DNA from: an uncultured Oscillospiraceae bacterium
Lineage (GTDB): Bacteria; Bacillota; Clostridia; Oscillospirales; Ruminococcaceae
NCBI GenBank assembly: GCA_900547385.1
Contig: URGQ01000002.1
Coordinates: forward strand, 62,001-126,000
Reading direction: 5' to 3'
DNA: 64,000 bases
The notes under the pieces are model-generated. The model was not told the origin of the DNA. It saw only the letters and a program-made list of their open reading frames with translations, and made no database searches. This document shows, piece by piece, positions 6,664 through 15,138 of the stretch. A program made the position numbers and the translations under genes. How positions within the stretch are numbered: the stretch's first letter is position 1; every line of letters begins with the position of its first letter.

Positions 6664-8519
6664 ATATATGTGAGATCAGGGACCCGGCTTTTCTGCGGCG
6701 GATGGATGAGAAAGAGCTCCAAAAGCTGTGCGGGGAGCTGCGGGAATTTATCATAGAGGGTGTATCTCATACCGGCGGGCACCTTTCCTCCAATTTGGGA
6801 TTGGTGGAGCTGACGGTGGCGCTGCACCGCGTCTTTGAGGTGCCGCGGGATAAGCTCATCTTTGATGTGGGGCACCAGTGCTACACCCATAAGCTGCTGA
6901 CCGGACGGGCGGCAGCTTTTGATACGCTACGCTGCACCGATGGCCTTTCCGGCTTCCAGTGCCGGGAGGAAAGCCCCTGCGACTGCTACGAGGGCGGCCA
7001 TGCCGGGACATCCCTTTCGGCGGCGCTGGGCTTTGCCATGTCGCGGGAAGCAAGGGGAGAGCACCATGCTGTGGTGGCGGTGATAGGGGACGGCGCGCTG
7101 GGCAACGGCCTGGCCTACGAGGCGCTGAACCACATCGGGGACTACCAAAAGCCGCTGATCATCATACTGAACGACAACCGCATGAGCATCAGCGCCAATG
7201 TGGGGGCGCTGCACAATTCGCTGGAGCGGATAAGACTGCACCGCGGCTACCGCAGCGCCAAAAGCCGCACCAAGGCGGCGCTGCGGCGCATCCCCGTGGT
7301 GGGGGACGCCATGGTGCACGGCGTGGAGCAGGTAAAAGAGGACCTGAAGCGGCTGTACCTGCGGGACGGCGCCCTTTTTGAGGAGATGGGCATTACCTAC
7401 TACGGGCCGGTGAATGGGCATGACCTGGGAGAGCTGGACGCCTTTTTGCGGGTGGCAAAGGAGACCGAGAAGCCGGTGCTGCTGCATGTCGTTACCGAAA
7501 AGGGGCGTGGGTGCGATTTTTGCCGGGATGACCCCGATGGTATCTGGCACGGGGTGGGGGCCTTTGATGCCCAAAGCGGGCGGCGGCCGGTGGCCGGCGG
7601 TACCACCCAGGGAAAGGCCATCAGTGAAACGCTGATGAAGCTGGCCGCGGAGGATGAGCGCATTTATGCCATTACCCCGGCGATGACCACCGGCGCCCAT
7701 CTGACGGAATTCGCGAAAAAATACCCGAAACGGTTTATCGACGCGGGCATTGCCGAGGAGCACGCGCTGGTGCTGGCCAATGCCCTGGCACTGAGCGGCA
7801 TGAAGCCCTATGTGACCATCTACTCCACCTTTTTACAGCGGGGATATGACCAGGTGAACCACGATATTGCCCGGATGGGCGGCGATGTGGTGGTGGGCAT
7901 TGACCGGTGCGGCGTGATAGGGGAGGACGGTGTTTCTCACCAGGGGATCTTTGATGTTTCTCTGTTGCTGCCGATCCCCGGCATTACGCTGGCACAGGGC
8001 AAGGATGCCGCGGAGAGTGCCCGGCTGTTGGCCACGGGATTTGCCACGGAGGGTCCCTACCTGCTGCGGTACAGCAAAAACACCATGCAGGAGCAGGCGC
8101 TTTGCACCGAACCGCTGCCGGTGGGGCGCTGGGAGCGGCTGCATACGGGCGAGATGACGGTGATCTCCTACGGGGACTTTGTGGGGGAGGCCGAGGAAGC
8201 CCGGCGGCTGCTGGAGCTGGACGGCATCGCAATGGGGCTGGTGAACGCAAGGTTCCTGAAGCCCTTTGATACCGAAATGATGGATGCCCTGCTGGCCGAG
8301 GGTAAGCCGCTGTTGATCTACGAGGAGGTGGCGGCCATTGGCGGGCTGGGGAGCCTGCTGCAGCAATATGCCGCCGAGCGGGACAGCAAAACGCCGGTGC
8401 ATGTGCTGGCGCTGCCGGACCGGTGGATTTACCACGGAAAGCGGCGGGAGCTGCTGCGCCGCATGGACCTGGACGCCGCCGGATTGCGCAAAGCGGTGCG
8501 GGAGCTGCTGGGCAGATAA
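6660..8519 (+). CDS. dxs: 1-deoxy-D-xylulose-5-phosphate synthase
   Basis: 619 aa, starting inside the ispD stop (ATGA overlap). It condenses pyruvate and glyceraldehyde-3-phosphate with thiamine diphosphate to give DXP, the entry step of the MEP route. GHQCYTHKLLTGR, the TPP-binding GDGALGNGLAYEALN, and GVSHQGIFDVSLL in the pyrimidine domain are intact. Length is typical. It closes the cluster, and a strong terminator follows 10 bases after its stop. Having the entry enzyme last in the operon places all five steps under one promoter at 3324. Confidence 0.97.
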   Translation: MNICEIRDPAFLRRMDEKELQKLCGELREFIIEGVSHTGGHLSSNLGLVELTVALHRVFEVPRDKLIFDVGHQCYTHKLLTGRAAAFDTLRCTDGLSGFQCREESPCDCYEGGHAGTSLSAALGFAMSREARGEHHAVVAVIGDGALGNGLAYEALNHIGDYQKPLIIILNDNRMSISANVGALHNSLERIRLHRGYRSAKSRTKAALRRIPVVGDAMVHGVEQVKEDLKRLYLRDGALFEEMGITYYGPVNGHDLGELDAFLRVAKETEKPVLLHVVTEKGRGCDFCRDDPDGIWHGVGAFDAQSGRRPVAGGTTQGKAISETLMKLAAEDERIYAITPAMTTGAHLTEFAKKYPKRFIDAGIAEEHALVLANALALSGMKPYVTIYSTFLQRGYDQVNHDIARMGGDVVVGIDRCGVIGEDGVSHQGIFDVSLLLPIPGITLAQGKDAAESARLLATGFATEGPYLLRYSKNTMQEQALCTEPLPVGRWERLHTGEMTVISYGDFVGEAEEARRLLELDGIAMGLVNARFLKPFDTEMMDALLAEGKPLLIYEEVAAIGGLGSLLQQYAAERDSKTPVHVLALPDRWIYHGKRRELLRRMDLDAAGLRKAVRELLGR

Positions 8520-8529
8520 AATAAAAAAA

Positions 8530-8574
8530 TCACCCGACGGGGAGCGGAAAACGCCCGGCCGGGTGAATTTTTTT
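8530..8574 (+). terminator. Terminator after dxs
   Basis: TCACCCG (8530-8536) pairs with CGGGTGA (8560-8566), followed by ATTTTTTT. Confidence 0.8.
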
Positions 8575-8669
8575 GCACTTTTTCTGTGTTTATATTACCA
8601 CATTTTTGGCAAAAAATCAAGTCTTGTCCCGGGGTGGCGATAGGTGTATTAAATACATACCGTGATGAG

Positions 8670-8736
8670 GCGGGCGCACCGGAGCGGCGAGGGCTGTCCG
8701 GAAGGATCAGCACGAGTGAAGTACAGGGGCGCCCGC
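8670..8736 (+). repeat. Inverted repeat in the methyltransferase leader
   Basis: GCGGGCGCACC (8670-8680) pairs with GGGGCGCCCGC (8726-8736) with one mismatch. It lies in the roughly 200-base leader before the frameshifted methyltransferase; an AT-rich dyad GTATTAAATAC precedes it (8645-8655). Function unknown. Confidence 0.4.
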
Positions 8737-8781
8737 CGGAGGGGTGCGGCAGAAGCACAAAACAAACAGGAGGGCAAGAAT

Positions 8782-9688
8782 ATGAATGAGAAGATGAGCA
8801 TGACAGCGGAGGTTTCGGCCTTTGTGCGGGCGTACCATACAGCGGAAGGTGGGGAAATTTGCAATGACCCGCTGGCGGTAAAGCTGCTGGGGGAGGGGCG
8901 GTTTGGGCAGATCGCGGCGCAGATGACGGCAGGGAGGGAGTGGTTCCTGCCGGGGGATACCGGGACACAGGAGGAAGCGCTGCGGCGCATCGTGAACCAA
9001 AAACTGGGCCCTGCGGTGTTGGCGCGGGCGGCCTGGTGGGAGCAGGAGCTGCGTCGGGAACTGACCATGGGGCTGAAGCAGGTACTGCTGCTGGGGTCAG
9101 GACTGGAGAGCCTGCCCTGCCGCCAGACAGCAGAGATGGAGCGGATGAGCTTCTACGAGGTGGACACACCGGCAGTGCTGGCGGAAAAGGGAAAGCGCCT
9201 GCGGGAGGTGGGGATCACTACACCGAGGAATGTGTACCGGGTGGGGGTTGACCTGGCCGAAGATTGGGAAAAGACCCTGCTGGAGATGACGCCCTTTGCC
9301 ACGGAACAGCGTACCCTGACCGCCCTGCTGGGAGTGGTGTATTTATCTGCCGCGGGCGGCGATGGAAGCGCTGCTGAAACGGCTGGCGGCCATCACCTCG
9401 CAGGGGAGCAGTCTGCTTTTTGACTGCCCGATGAGGGACTTTGGAACCGGCGAGGATGCGGCCGGGCAGCAGCGGGCGCTGGCGAAAAGCGCGGGGGAAA
9501 CGATGGAGCAGGGTTATACCCTGCCGGAGCTGGCGCTGATGCTGGAGCGGCATGGGTTTCTCATCTACGAGGACATGGGACCGCGGGAGATCACGGAACG
9601 ATTCTATGCGGGGTATAATGAGGGCCACCCGGATAGTCCGCTGGTACCGCTGCCCGGCACGGCGCTGATCCTGGCGGTACGGCACTGA
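8782..9688 (+). pseudogene. Class I SAM-dependent methyltransferase (LCMT/PPM1-like), frameshifted
   Basis: The start is ATG 8782 (SD AGGAGGG at 8768-8774). The first frame gives a protein with MTAEVSAFVRAYH, LLLGSGLESLP (SAM-binding loop) and FYEVDTPAVLAEK, typical of leucine carboxyl methyltransferase-like enzymes. Near 9342 the run TATTTATCTG carries one extra T: frame 1 then runs into nonsense, while the +1 frame continues with YLPRAAMEALLKRLA and ends normally at 9688. Removing one base restores a single protein of about 301 aa. Either this is a real inactivating frameshift or a sequencing error. The substrate is unknown; the family methylates carboxyl groups on small molecules or proteins. 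Confidence 0.75.
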
Positions 9689-9764
9689 AGCAATTTGGCG
9701 AAAGGGGTTGGCAAGCGGCAGCGGGGTGTGATAAAATGAAGCAGACATGAAAGGGGGCGGCAGT

Positions 9765-10352
9765 ATGCCCAAAAAGAATACCCGCAATACCAAGGGGCGC
9801 ATCGTGGCGGCGGCGTGGAAGCTCTTTTATGAACAGGGCTATGAGGAGACCACGGTGGAGGATATCATTTTTGAATCCGAGACCTCCAAGGGGTCGTTCT
9901 ATCATTACTTTGATGGTAAGGATGCCCTGCTTTCCTCCCTTTCGGTTCTCTTTGATGAGCGGTACGAGGAACTGATGCAGCAGGAGCACGGCGATATGGA
10001 CTGCATAGGACTGCTGTGCTGGCTGAACTATGAGCTGTTTGTGACCATTGATAATACAGTTTCCATTGAGCTGCTGAGCAGGCTTTTTAGCAGCCAGCTG
10101 GTGACCAAGGGAGAGCGGCACCTTCTGAGCCGCAACCGTACCTACTATAAGCTGCTGCGGCAGATCATCACCCAGGGGCAGGAAAACGGCGAGCTGACCA
10201 CCGACTATACAGTGGGGGAGATTGTGAAGGCTTACGCCATGTTTGAGCGGGGGCTGATGTACGACTGGTGCCTTTCCAGCGGGGAGTATTCGCTTTCCCA
10301 ATACACTAAAACCATGATGCCGATGTTTTTGGAAGGGTTCCGGAAAAAATAA
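9765..10352 (+). CDS. TetR/AcrR family transcriptional regulator
   Basis: 195 aa from ATG 9765 (SD AAGGGGG at 9751-9757); an upstream in-frame ATG at 9747 has no SD. Residues about 10-55 form the TetR helix-turn-helix: GRIVAAAWKLFYEQGYEETTVEDI, then SETSKGSFYHYFDGKDALL. The C-terminal ligand domain is not recognisable to a specific class. It sits between the broken methyltransferase and the putP-like symporter, and the intergenic region downstream contains two perfect dyads, so it may control either neighbour. The ligand is unknown. Confidence 0.88.
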   Translation: MPKKNTRNTKGRIVAAAWKLFYEQGYEETTVEDIIFESETSKGSFYHYFDGKDALLSSLSVLFDERYEELMQQEHGDMDCIGLLCWLNYELFVTIDNTVSIELLSRLFSSQLVTKGERHLLSRNRTYYKLLRQIITQGQENGELTTDYTVGEIVKAYAMFERGLMYDWCLSSGEYSLSQYTKTMMPMFLEGFRKK

Positions 10353-10370
10353 TTTTTTACTGGTTATAAA

Positions 10371-10498
10371 CAGAACGGAAAATCGTCTATATATAAATGC
10401 TTTAATTAAGGGAAAAATATGATATTTAACGATTCAGCGTACAGAATAAAGTCTGTACGCCGTTCTGTATTTTCGTCTACTAATTTGTGTGGTATACT
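10371..10498 (+). promoter_or_regulatory. Dyad-rich control region before putP
   Basis: Two perfect inverted repeats lie here: GCGTACAGA (10437-10445) with TCTGTACGC (10452-10460), 6-base spacer; and CAGAACGG (10371-10378) with CCGTTCTG (10460-10467). A -10-like TATACT at 10493-10498 follows, with only a weak -35. This looks like an operator region, plausibly for the adjacent TetR protein; that link is inference. Confidence 0.5.
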
Positions 10499-10537
10499 TC
10501 GTGCATATTAACAGTAACCCCAAAGGAGAGACGGAAA

Positions 10538-12088
10538 ATGTTAGGTTCTCAAGTAGTTATTCTGATAACCATAGCGGTATACCTGATTGCCATGGTGCTC
10601 ATCGGTGTATACTTTGGCAAAAAGGGCAGCGGCAACAGCAGCGATGACTTTTACCTGGGCGGCCGCAAGATGGGCCCGCTGGTAACGGCCATGAGCGCTG
10701 AGGCCAGCGATATGAGCAGCTACCTGCTGATGGGTCTGCCGGGACTGGCATACCTGTGCGGCCTGCCGGAGGTTTCCTGGACCTGCATCGGGCTGGCGAT
10801 AGGCACCTACCTCAACTGGCTTATCGTAGCGCGGCGGCTGCGGCGCTATTCGGCCCGCATTGGGGCCATCACCGTGCCGGACTTTTTCTCCCGCCGGTAC
10901 GGCGATAAGAAAAACCTGCTTTCCGCCATTGCGGCGGTGGTAATCCTGGTTTTCTTTATCCCCTATACCGCTTCCGGCTTTAAGGCCATCGGTACGCTGT
11001 TCAACAGCCTGTTTGGGGTGGATTACCATACCGCGATGATCGTGGGCGCTATTGTGGTCATCGGCTATACGGTGCTGGGCGGTTTTATGGCAGTTTCCTT
11101 CACCGACCTGATCCAGTCCATCTTTATGACCATTGCGCTGATCGTTGTAGTGGTGTTTGGCATCCAACAGGCGGGCGGTGTGGATACCGTTATTGCCAAT
11201 GCCGAGGCGCTGCCCGGCTACCTGAGCATGACCAAGGGCTATGATGTGACCACCGGCGGCGCGGCTTCCTTCGGGGGGCTCAGCATTATCTCCACGCTGG
11301 CGTGGGGTCTGGGCTACTTTGGTATGCCTCACATCCTGCTGCGCTTTATGGCTATCAAGGAGGAAAAGAAGCTTAACGATTCCCGCCGGATCGCGACCGT
11401 CTGGGTGGTGATCTCGATGTTCATTGCGGTGGCTATTGGTGTGATCGGTTATAGCGTTTCGGTGGCGGGCAAGGTGCCCTTCCTGACCAACAGCAGCGAT
11501 GCTGAGACAATTATCATTAAACTGGCGGACTTGATGAGTCAGCACGGTACCCTGCTGGCCATTGTGGCGGGCGTAATCCTTTCTGGTATTCTGGCGGCGA
11601 CGATGTCTACCGCGGACAGCCAGCTGCTTACAGCGGCTTCCAGCGTTTCGCAGGATCTTTCTCAGAATGTGTTTGGCATCAAGCTGAGCAGCAAGACCGA
11701 GATGATCGTGGCACGGGCGACAGTACTGGTTATTGCGGCCATCGGTATTACTCTGGCGTGGGACCCCAACAGCTCGGTATTCCGGGTGGTTTCCTTTGCT
11801 TGGGCAGGCTTTGGCGCGGCTTTTGGCCCGGTGGTGCTGTTCTCGCTGTTCTGGAAGCGCAGCAACAAGTGGGGCGCCCTGGCCGGTATGGTTGCCGGCG
11901 GCGTGATGGTATTTGTATGGAAGTACCTGATTGCCCCGATGGGCGGCGCGTGGGCCATCTACGAGCTGCTGCCGGCCTTTGTGGTGGCGTGCATTGCCCT
12001 GGTGGTGGTTTCTCTGCTGACCGAGGCCCCGGAAAAGGAGATCGTGGAGACATACGAAAGCGTGTGTGCCAAGAAGGTAAAGGCGTAA
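10538..12088 (+). CDS. putP: Sodium/proline symporter (SSS family)
   Basis: 516 aa from ATG 10538 with AAAGGAGAG at 10522-10530. It is a many-helix membrane protein of the sodium:solute symporter family. SAEASDMSSYLLMGLPG, GAITVPDFFSRRYG and GGFMAVSFTDLIQ match PutP, including the Asp/Ser positions of the first transmembrane segment and the sodium site. Length fits PutP (about 500 aa). It would bring L-proline in with sodium as a nutrient or osmolyte. A long hairpin follows the stop codon and is shared with the convergent gene. Confidence 0.92.
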   Translation: MLGSQVVILITIAVYLIAMVLIGVYFGKKGSGNSSDDFYLGGRKMGPLVTAMSAEASDMSSYLLMGLPGLAYLCGLPEVSWTCIGLAIGTYLNWLIVARRLRRYSARIGAITVPDFFSRRYGDKKNLLSAIAAVVILVFFIPYTASGFKAIGTLFNSLFGVDYHTAMIVGAIVVIGYTVLGGFMAVSFTDLIQSIFMTIALIVVVVFGIQQAGGVDTVIANAEALPGYLSMTKGYDVTTGGAASFGGLSIISTLAWGLGYFGMPHILLRFMAIKEEKKLNDSRRIATVWVVISMFIAVAIGVIGYSVSVAGKVPFLTNSSDAETIIIKLADLMSQHGTLLAIVAGVILSGILAATMSTADSQLLTAASSVSQDLSQNVFGIKLSSKTEMIVARATVLVIAAIGITLAWDPNSSVFRVVSFAWAGFGAAFGPVVLFSLFWKRSNKWGALAGMVAGGVMVFVWKYLIAPMGGAWAIYELLPAFVVACIALVVVSLLTEAPEKEIVETYESVCAKKVKA

Positions 12089-12102
12089 GCAAAAGTGATA
12101 AA

Positions 12103-12137
12103 AAGACACCGGTATCCCAGTGGGGTACCGGTGTCTT
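12103..12137. terminator. Bidirectional terminator between putP and mogA
   Basis: AAGACACCGGTA (12103-12114) pairs perfectly with TACCGGTGTCTT (12126-12137), placed between two convergent genes. Confidence 0.75.
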
Positions 12138-12151
12138 GGTGTTACAGGGGG

Positions 12152-12631
12152 TTAGTGGCCTTCCGCAGCGATCATGTGCATAGCGTGCTCCAGTGCGCCG
12201 ATGACAGCGGAAAGGTTTTCCCGGGCGGCTTTTTCGGAGCCGGGGAGATTGAGAATGAGGCTGCGGCCACGGGTGCCGGCTACGGCTCGGGAAAGCATGG
12301 CGCGGGGGGTAATTTTAAGGCCCTCCACCCACATGGCCACCGGAATGGCCCGAATTTCGCGGTCCAGGACGGCCAAGGTGGCTTCGGGGGTGACATCCCG
12401 CGGGGAAAGCCCAGTGCCGCCGGTGGTGATGATGAGATTGATGTGACGCCCATCGGCCGCAGTGGTGAGCTCGGTTTGGATTTGGGGGATCTCATCCGGG
12501 ACAATGGCGGTGTAGGTAACGGTAAAACCGGCTTTCTCCAGCATGGCGCAGATGGCGGGGCCGCTGGTATCCACCCGCTGGCCGCGGCTGCCCAGATCGC
12601 TGACGGTGATAACTGCTGCTGTATATGCCAT
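12152..12631 (-). CDS. mogA: MogA/MoaB family molybdopterin adenylyltransferase-like protein
   Basis: 159 aa; the start at 12631 has AGGAGAAC upstream, while a longer frame to 12670 has none. It belongs to the family that activates molybdopterin by adenylation before metal insertion. Motifs: TVSDLGSRGQRVDTSGP near the N-terminus, IITTGGTGLSPRDVTPEAT (the TGGTG loop) and RSLILNLPGSEKAARENL. It faces a MoeA-like gene on the opposite strand that is truncated after about 40 codons. So molybdenum cofactor assembly at this locus may be incomplete unless another moeA exists elsewhere. Confidence 0.88.
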   Translation of the reverse strand: MAYTAAVITVSDLGSRGQRVDTSGPAICAMLEKAGFTVTYTAIVPDEIPQIQTELTTAADGRHINLIITTGGTGLSPRDVTPEATLAVLDREIRAIPVAMWVEGLKITPRAMLSRAVAGTRGRSLILNLPGSEKAARENLSAVIGALEHAMHMIAAEGH

Positions 12632-12795
12632 AATTATGTTCTCCTGTTTTTTTGAATTGGTTTTTATCATACTCCACCGGGGCGGGAGCTGTCAAGAATA
12701 AGTGGGGATGAGGAACGAGACGGATGATGAGAAGAAAATTGACGATGTTTTTTCGATATTGACGAACGCATTTACCATTATGCCGAACGGCACCA

Positions 12796-12825
12796 TTGAA
12801 AGAGGGCGCCGTTTTTTGCTATAAT
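12796..12825 (+). promoter_or_regulatory. Predicted promoter of the MoeA-like fragment
   Basis: TTGAAA (12796-12801), 18-base spacer, TATAAT (12820-12825). It precedes the GTG start at 12867 and would now read into the sigma factor operon. Confidence 0.6.
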
Positions 12826-12866
12826 CGGTTATACTCATATAAGAATATCGAATGGGAGGCTTTTGC

Positions 12867-13034
12867 GTGAAGCGCATCGAAACAGAGGATGCCGTAGGGC
12901 AGATGCTGTGTCACGATATGACACAGATCATAAAGGGAGAATACAAGGATGCGCGTTTCCGCAAGGGACATATCGTCACCGAGGAGGATACCATGGGACA
13001 ATTTGTCCCAAAGAAAAATCGAAAAAACCTGTGA
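12867..13034 (+). pseudogene. MoeA-like molybdopterin-binding protein, 5' fragment
   Basis: GTG 12867 with GGGAGG at 12854-12859. The first 40 or so codons encode VKRIETEDAVGQMLCHDMTQ and then RKGHIVTEED, the start of the clostridial molybdopterin-binding MoeA-like protein (normally about 340 aa). After the EED codons (near 12990) the frame turns into unrelated residues and stops at 13034. A 17-base palindrome TGGGACAATTTGTCCCA (12994-13010) sits at the break. The rest of the gene is absent; downstream is an AT-richer sigma/anti-sigma pair, so a deletion or insertion removed the 3' part. The divergent mogA supports the identity. Confidence 0.7.
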
Positions 13035-13100
13035 CCAAACCAGAAAAACAGGTAGTATAGGGGTGAAAGGCCTTTATTTCAAACTGCAGGAGGTGGAGTA

Positions 13101-13658
13101 ATGGAGGATAGCAAGATTATTGATTTATATTGGGAGCGGAACGAGAAGGCAATTAGCGCTACAGAGCAAAAGTATGGAAGCTACTGTTACTATATCGCTT
13201 ATAACATCCTTCACGACCAAGAGGATGCGGATGAAAGTGTCAATGATACATACCTCGGCGCATGGAACACTATACCGCCGCACCGTCCGAATATGCTAAG
13301 AGCATTTTTGGGCAAGATCACCAGGAGCATTTCACTGAAAAAATGGCGTGATGCCCACAGGGATAAGCGAGGCGGTGACGAAGTTTCTCTTGTACTGGAT
13401 GAACTCTCGGAATGTGTCCCATCCAATCTTTCAGTAGAGGACAGTGTCATTGCGGGCGAGCTCTCAGTGCAGATCAACCGTTTTCTCGGCACACTGGCCC
13501 CAACGGAACGACAGGTTCTTCTCTGCCGTTACTGGTATTTAGATCCAATTGATAAAATCAGTGCAGATTTTAGCTTTAGCAATAGTAAGGTGAAATCGAT
13601 GCTCCATCGGACAAGAACAAAACTGCTCACATATTTAGAAAAGGAGGGTGTTCTATGA
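13101..13658 (+). CDS. ECF-type RNA polymerase sigma factor
   Basis: 185 aa with AGGAGGTGGAG before the ATG. Region 2 is visible as YYIAYNILHDQEDADESVND followed by TYLGAWN, and region 4 as LAPTERQVLLCRYWY, KISADFSFSNSKVKSMLHRTR. It would direct RNA polymerase to its own promoters. Its stop overlaps the start of the next gene (ATGA), which encodes a membrane protein with an anti-sigma-like N-terminus. Base composition is more AT-rich than the surrounding genes, and the pair replaces the 3' end of a MoeA-like gene, which suggests acquisition. Confidence 0.88.
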   Translation: MEDSKIIDLYWERNEKAISATEQKYGSYCYYIAYNILHDQEDADESVNDTYLGAWNTIPPHRPNMLRAFLGKITRSISLKKWRDAHRDKRGGDEVSLVLDELSECVPSNLSVEDSVIAGELSVQINRFLGTLAPTERQVLLCRYWYLDPIDKISADFSFSNSKVKSMLHRTRTKLLTYLEKEGVL

Positions 13659-14227
13659 ACGCGGATTTGATCCTTGATACATTCGAAAAGATTGATGATA
13701 AATATATTATTGAAGCAAAGGAGCGCGGATTTATGAATAGCGGTACCGGAAAGAGCATTAGAAGCCTGAAGCGCACATTTATACTTGTCGCTGCCATCTT
13801 CGCATCGCTGGCGCTCTGCGGCTTTGCGGCATATGAATATGGCTTGTTTGACCCATGGCTGCAAAAACCGTCTGCTTATCCAATCGAAACCGTACAAAGT
13901 GCAATTGAAGGACAAATTAAGAAGGAATACACTTTGACTGTCCGAATTGACGAGATATCCGTTGACGAGACCGAAACAAAGCGAATGATTGAGCGCTATA
14001 CCGGAAGTGAACTTGCGCAGTCCCGCGGGTGGACAGATGATTACCTCGCTGAACACTTTTTAGCGGTAAGAGCAAAATACTATGTGGAATATGACCATAC
14101 AAAAACATTTTTGGATGATGGGAACATCGATCAGTTTTTCTACTTGATTGAAGATACTGAAAGCGGAGTTTGGACTATTATCGATAATTCTACGAATGGG
14201 GAGCCAACCGCAGCGACAGTTCCATGA
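13655..14227 (+). CDS. Membrane protein, probable anti-sigma partner
   Basis: 190 aa, overlapping the sigma gene by 4 bases. The cytoplasmic N-terminus (ADLILDTFEKIDDKYIIEAK) resembles the short domain found in proteins encoded beside clostridial ECF factors. One transmembrane segment follows at about residues 45-65 (LVAAIFASLALCGFAAYEYG). The outer part ends with FYLIEDTESGVWTIIDNSTN, a strand pattern like small extracytoplasmic DUF4829-type domains. The likely role is to hold the sigma factor until an envelope signal is sensed; that is inferred from gene order and topology. Confidence 0.65.
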   Translation: MNADLILDTFEKIDDKYIIEAKERGFMNSGTGKSIRSLKRTFILVAAIFASLALCGFAAYEYGLFDPWLQKPSAYPIETVQSAIEGQIKKEYTLTVRIDEISVDETETKRMIERYTGSELAQSRGWTDDYLAEHFLAVRAKYYVEYDHTKTFLDDGNIDQFFYLIEDTESGVWTIIDNSTNGEPTAATVP

Positions 14228-14272
14228 TATTCCTTCTCCAGCATTATTAAAAAGATATTGAAGCCCAATAGA

Positions 14273-14315
14273 AGCCCCCGCTCCATTCCTATAAAATGAG
14301 AACAGAGCGGGGGCT
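14273..14315 (+). terminator. Hairpin after the sigma/anti-sigma pair
   Basis: AGCCCCCGCTC (14273-14283) pairs perfectly with GAGCGGGGGCT (14305-14315). No strong T-run follows on this strand. Confidence 0.6.
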
Positions 14316-14369
14316 GACACTGATATTGATTGCGCAAAGAAATAGTCCAAAAGCCGCTCCGACCAAGTA

Positions 14370-14398
14370 AAAAAGGACGCCAGTCGGCGTCCTTTTTT
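14370..14398 (-). terminator. Terminator of tRNA-Pro
   Basis: GGACGCC (14375-14381) pairs with GGCGTCC (14386-14392) and is flanked by A- and T-runs, directly downstream of the minus-strand tRNA. The same stem sequence ends the tRNA operon at 51171. Confidence 0.8.
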
Positions 14399-14401
14399 AC
14401 T

Positions 14402-14477
14402 TGGTCTGAGTGACTAGACTCGAACTAGCGGCCTCTACCACCCCAAGGTAGCGCGCTACCACCTGCGCCACACCCAG
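14402..14477 (-). tRNA. tRNA-Pro (anticodon GGG), CCA encoded
   Basis: Read on the minus strand it begins CTGGGTGTGGCGCAG and ends CACTCAG-A-CCA; the 7-bp acceptor stem closes with one G-U. The anticodon stem-loop is CTACC-TTGGGGT-GGTAG, giving GGG. The T-arm carries GTTCGAGTC. The 3' CCA is encoded. The AT-rich sigma region lies just beyond its 3' end. Confidence 0.93.
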
Positions 14478-14577
14478 ATTTTATACCGGAACTTTCGTTT
14501 CAGCTTGATTATAATACCATAGGCCCGGTAAAAAATCAAGCCCTTTTTGCGGAAAAACCGAAAAAAGTTTTCTCCCC

Positions 14578-15021
14578 TTATTCTTCTGTCACTTTGGCGT
14601 TCTCTATCAGCATCCGCATCCGGGGGACACAGCTTTTCCAGTACAGCTTGCTGGTCTCATCCCATTGGTTCCACGCGGCGGGCCCCACACAGCTGATGAC
14701 TTCATTCAAAGTGCGGAAGTCTTCATAAATTGCACGGGGGAGCAGGAACTTGCCTGCCTCATCGGTGGGGATGCGGTTGATGTGCTCGATGTAGCCCAGG
14801 CATTCGGTGAACTGCCCAGTAAGATCCTGTAGCAGGGCTGCCCAGCGCATCACCTGGGGGACTTCCAGTGTATTGGTGTACCCGGCGATGCAGGTGGCCT
14901 GGTTCTGTGCTACCTTGGCACAGTATTTGCGGAAGGCCGGCAGCAGTTCATCAAATTGAAAATCATTGGTGGTTTTGCCGGTGGGGACCTTTACAATGTA
15001 TTTTTTACCGTTTATCGTCAT
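14578..15021 (-). CDS. Uncharacterised protein
   Basis: 147 aa, start supported by AAAGGAG. No family is recognised. It has no signal peptide or membrane segment. The sequence is mixed helical with several aromatic residues near the C-terminus (WNQWDETSKLYWKS). It is monocistronic between the tRNA and a divergent gene at 15139. The composition and a good ribosome binding site support that it is real. No function is proposed. Confidence 0.7.
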   Translation of the reverse strand: MTINGKKYIVKVPTGKTTNDFQFDELLPAFRKYCAKVAQNQATCIAGYTNTLEVPQVMRWAALLQDLTGQFTECLGYIEHINRIPTDEAGKFLLPRAIYEDFRTLNEVISCVGPAAWNQWDETSKLYWKSCVPRMRMLIENAKVTEE

Positions 15022-15138
15022 GGGAGAACTCCTTTTTAGCGTGTGTGTTTTTTATTATAGCGTTTTGCATTGGGGTTTGCAATCCTTTGACCGTTGAATT
15101 ATAATAATGAACGGAGTAAAGCAGAGAGGGGGGAGCAG

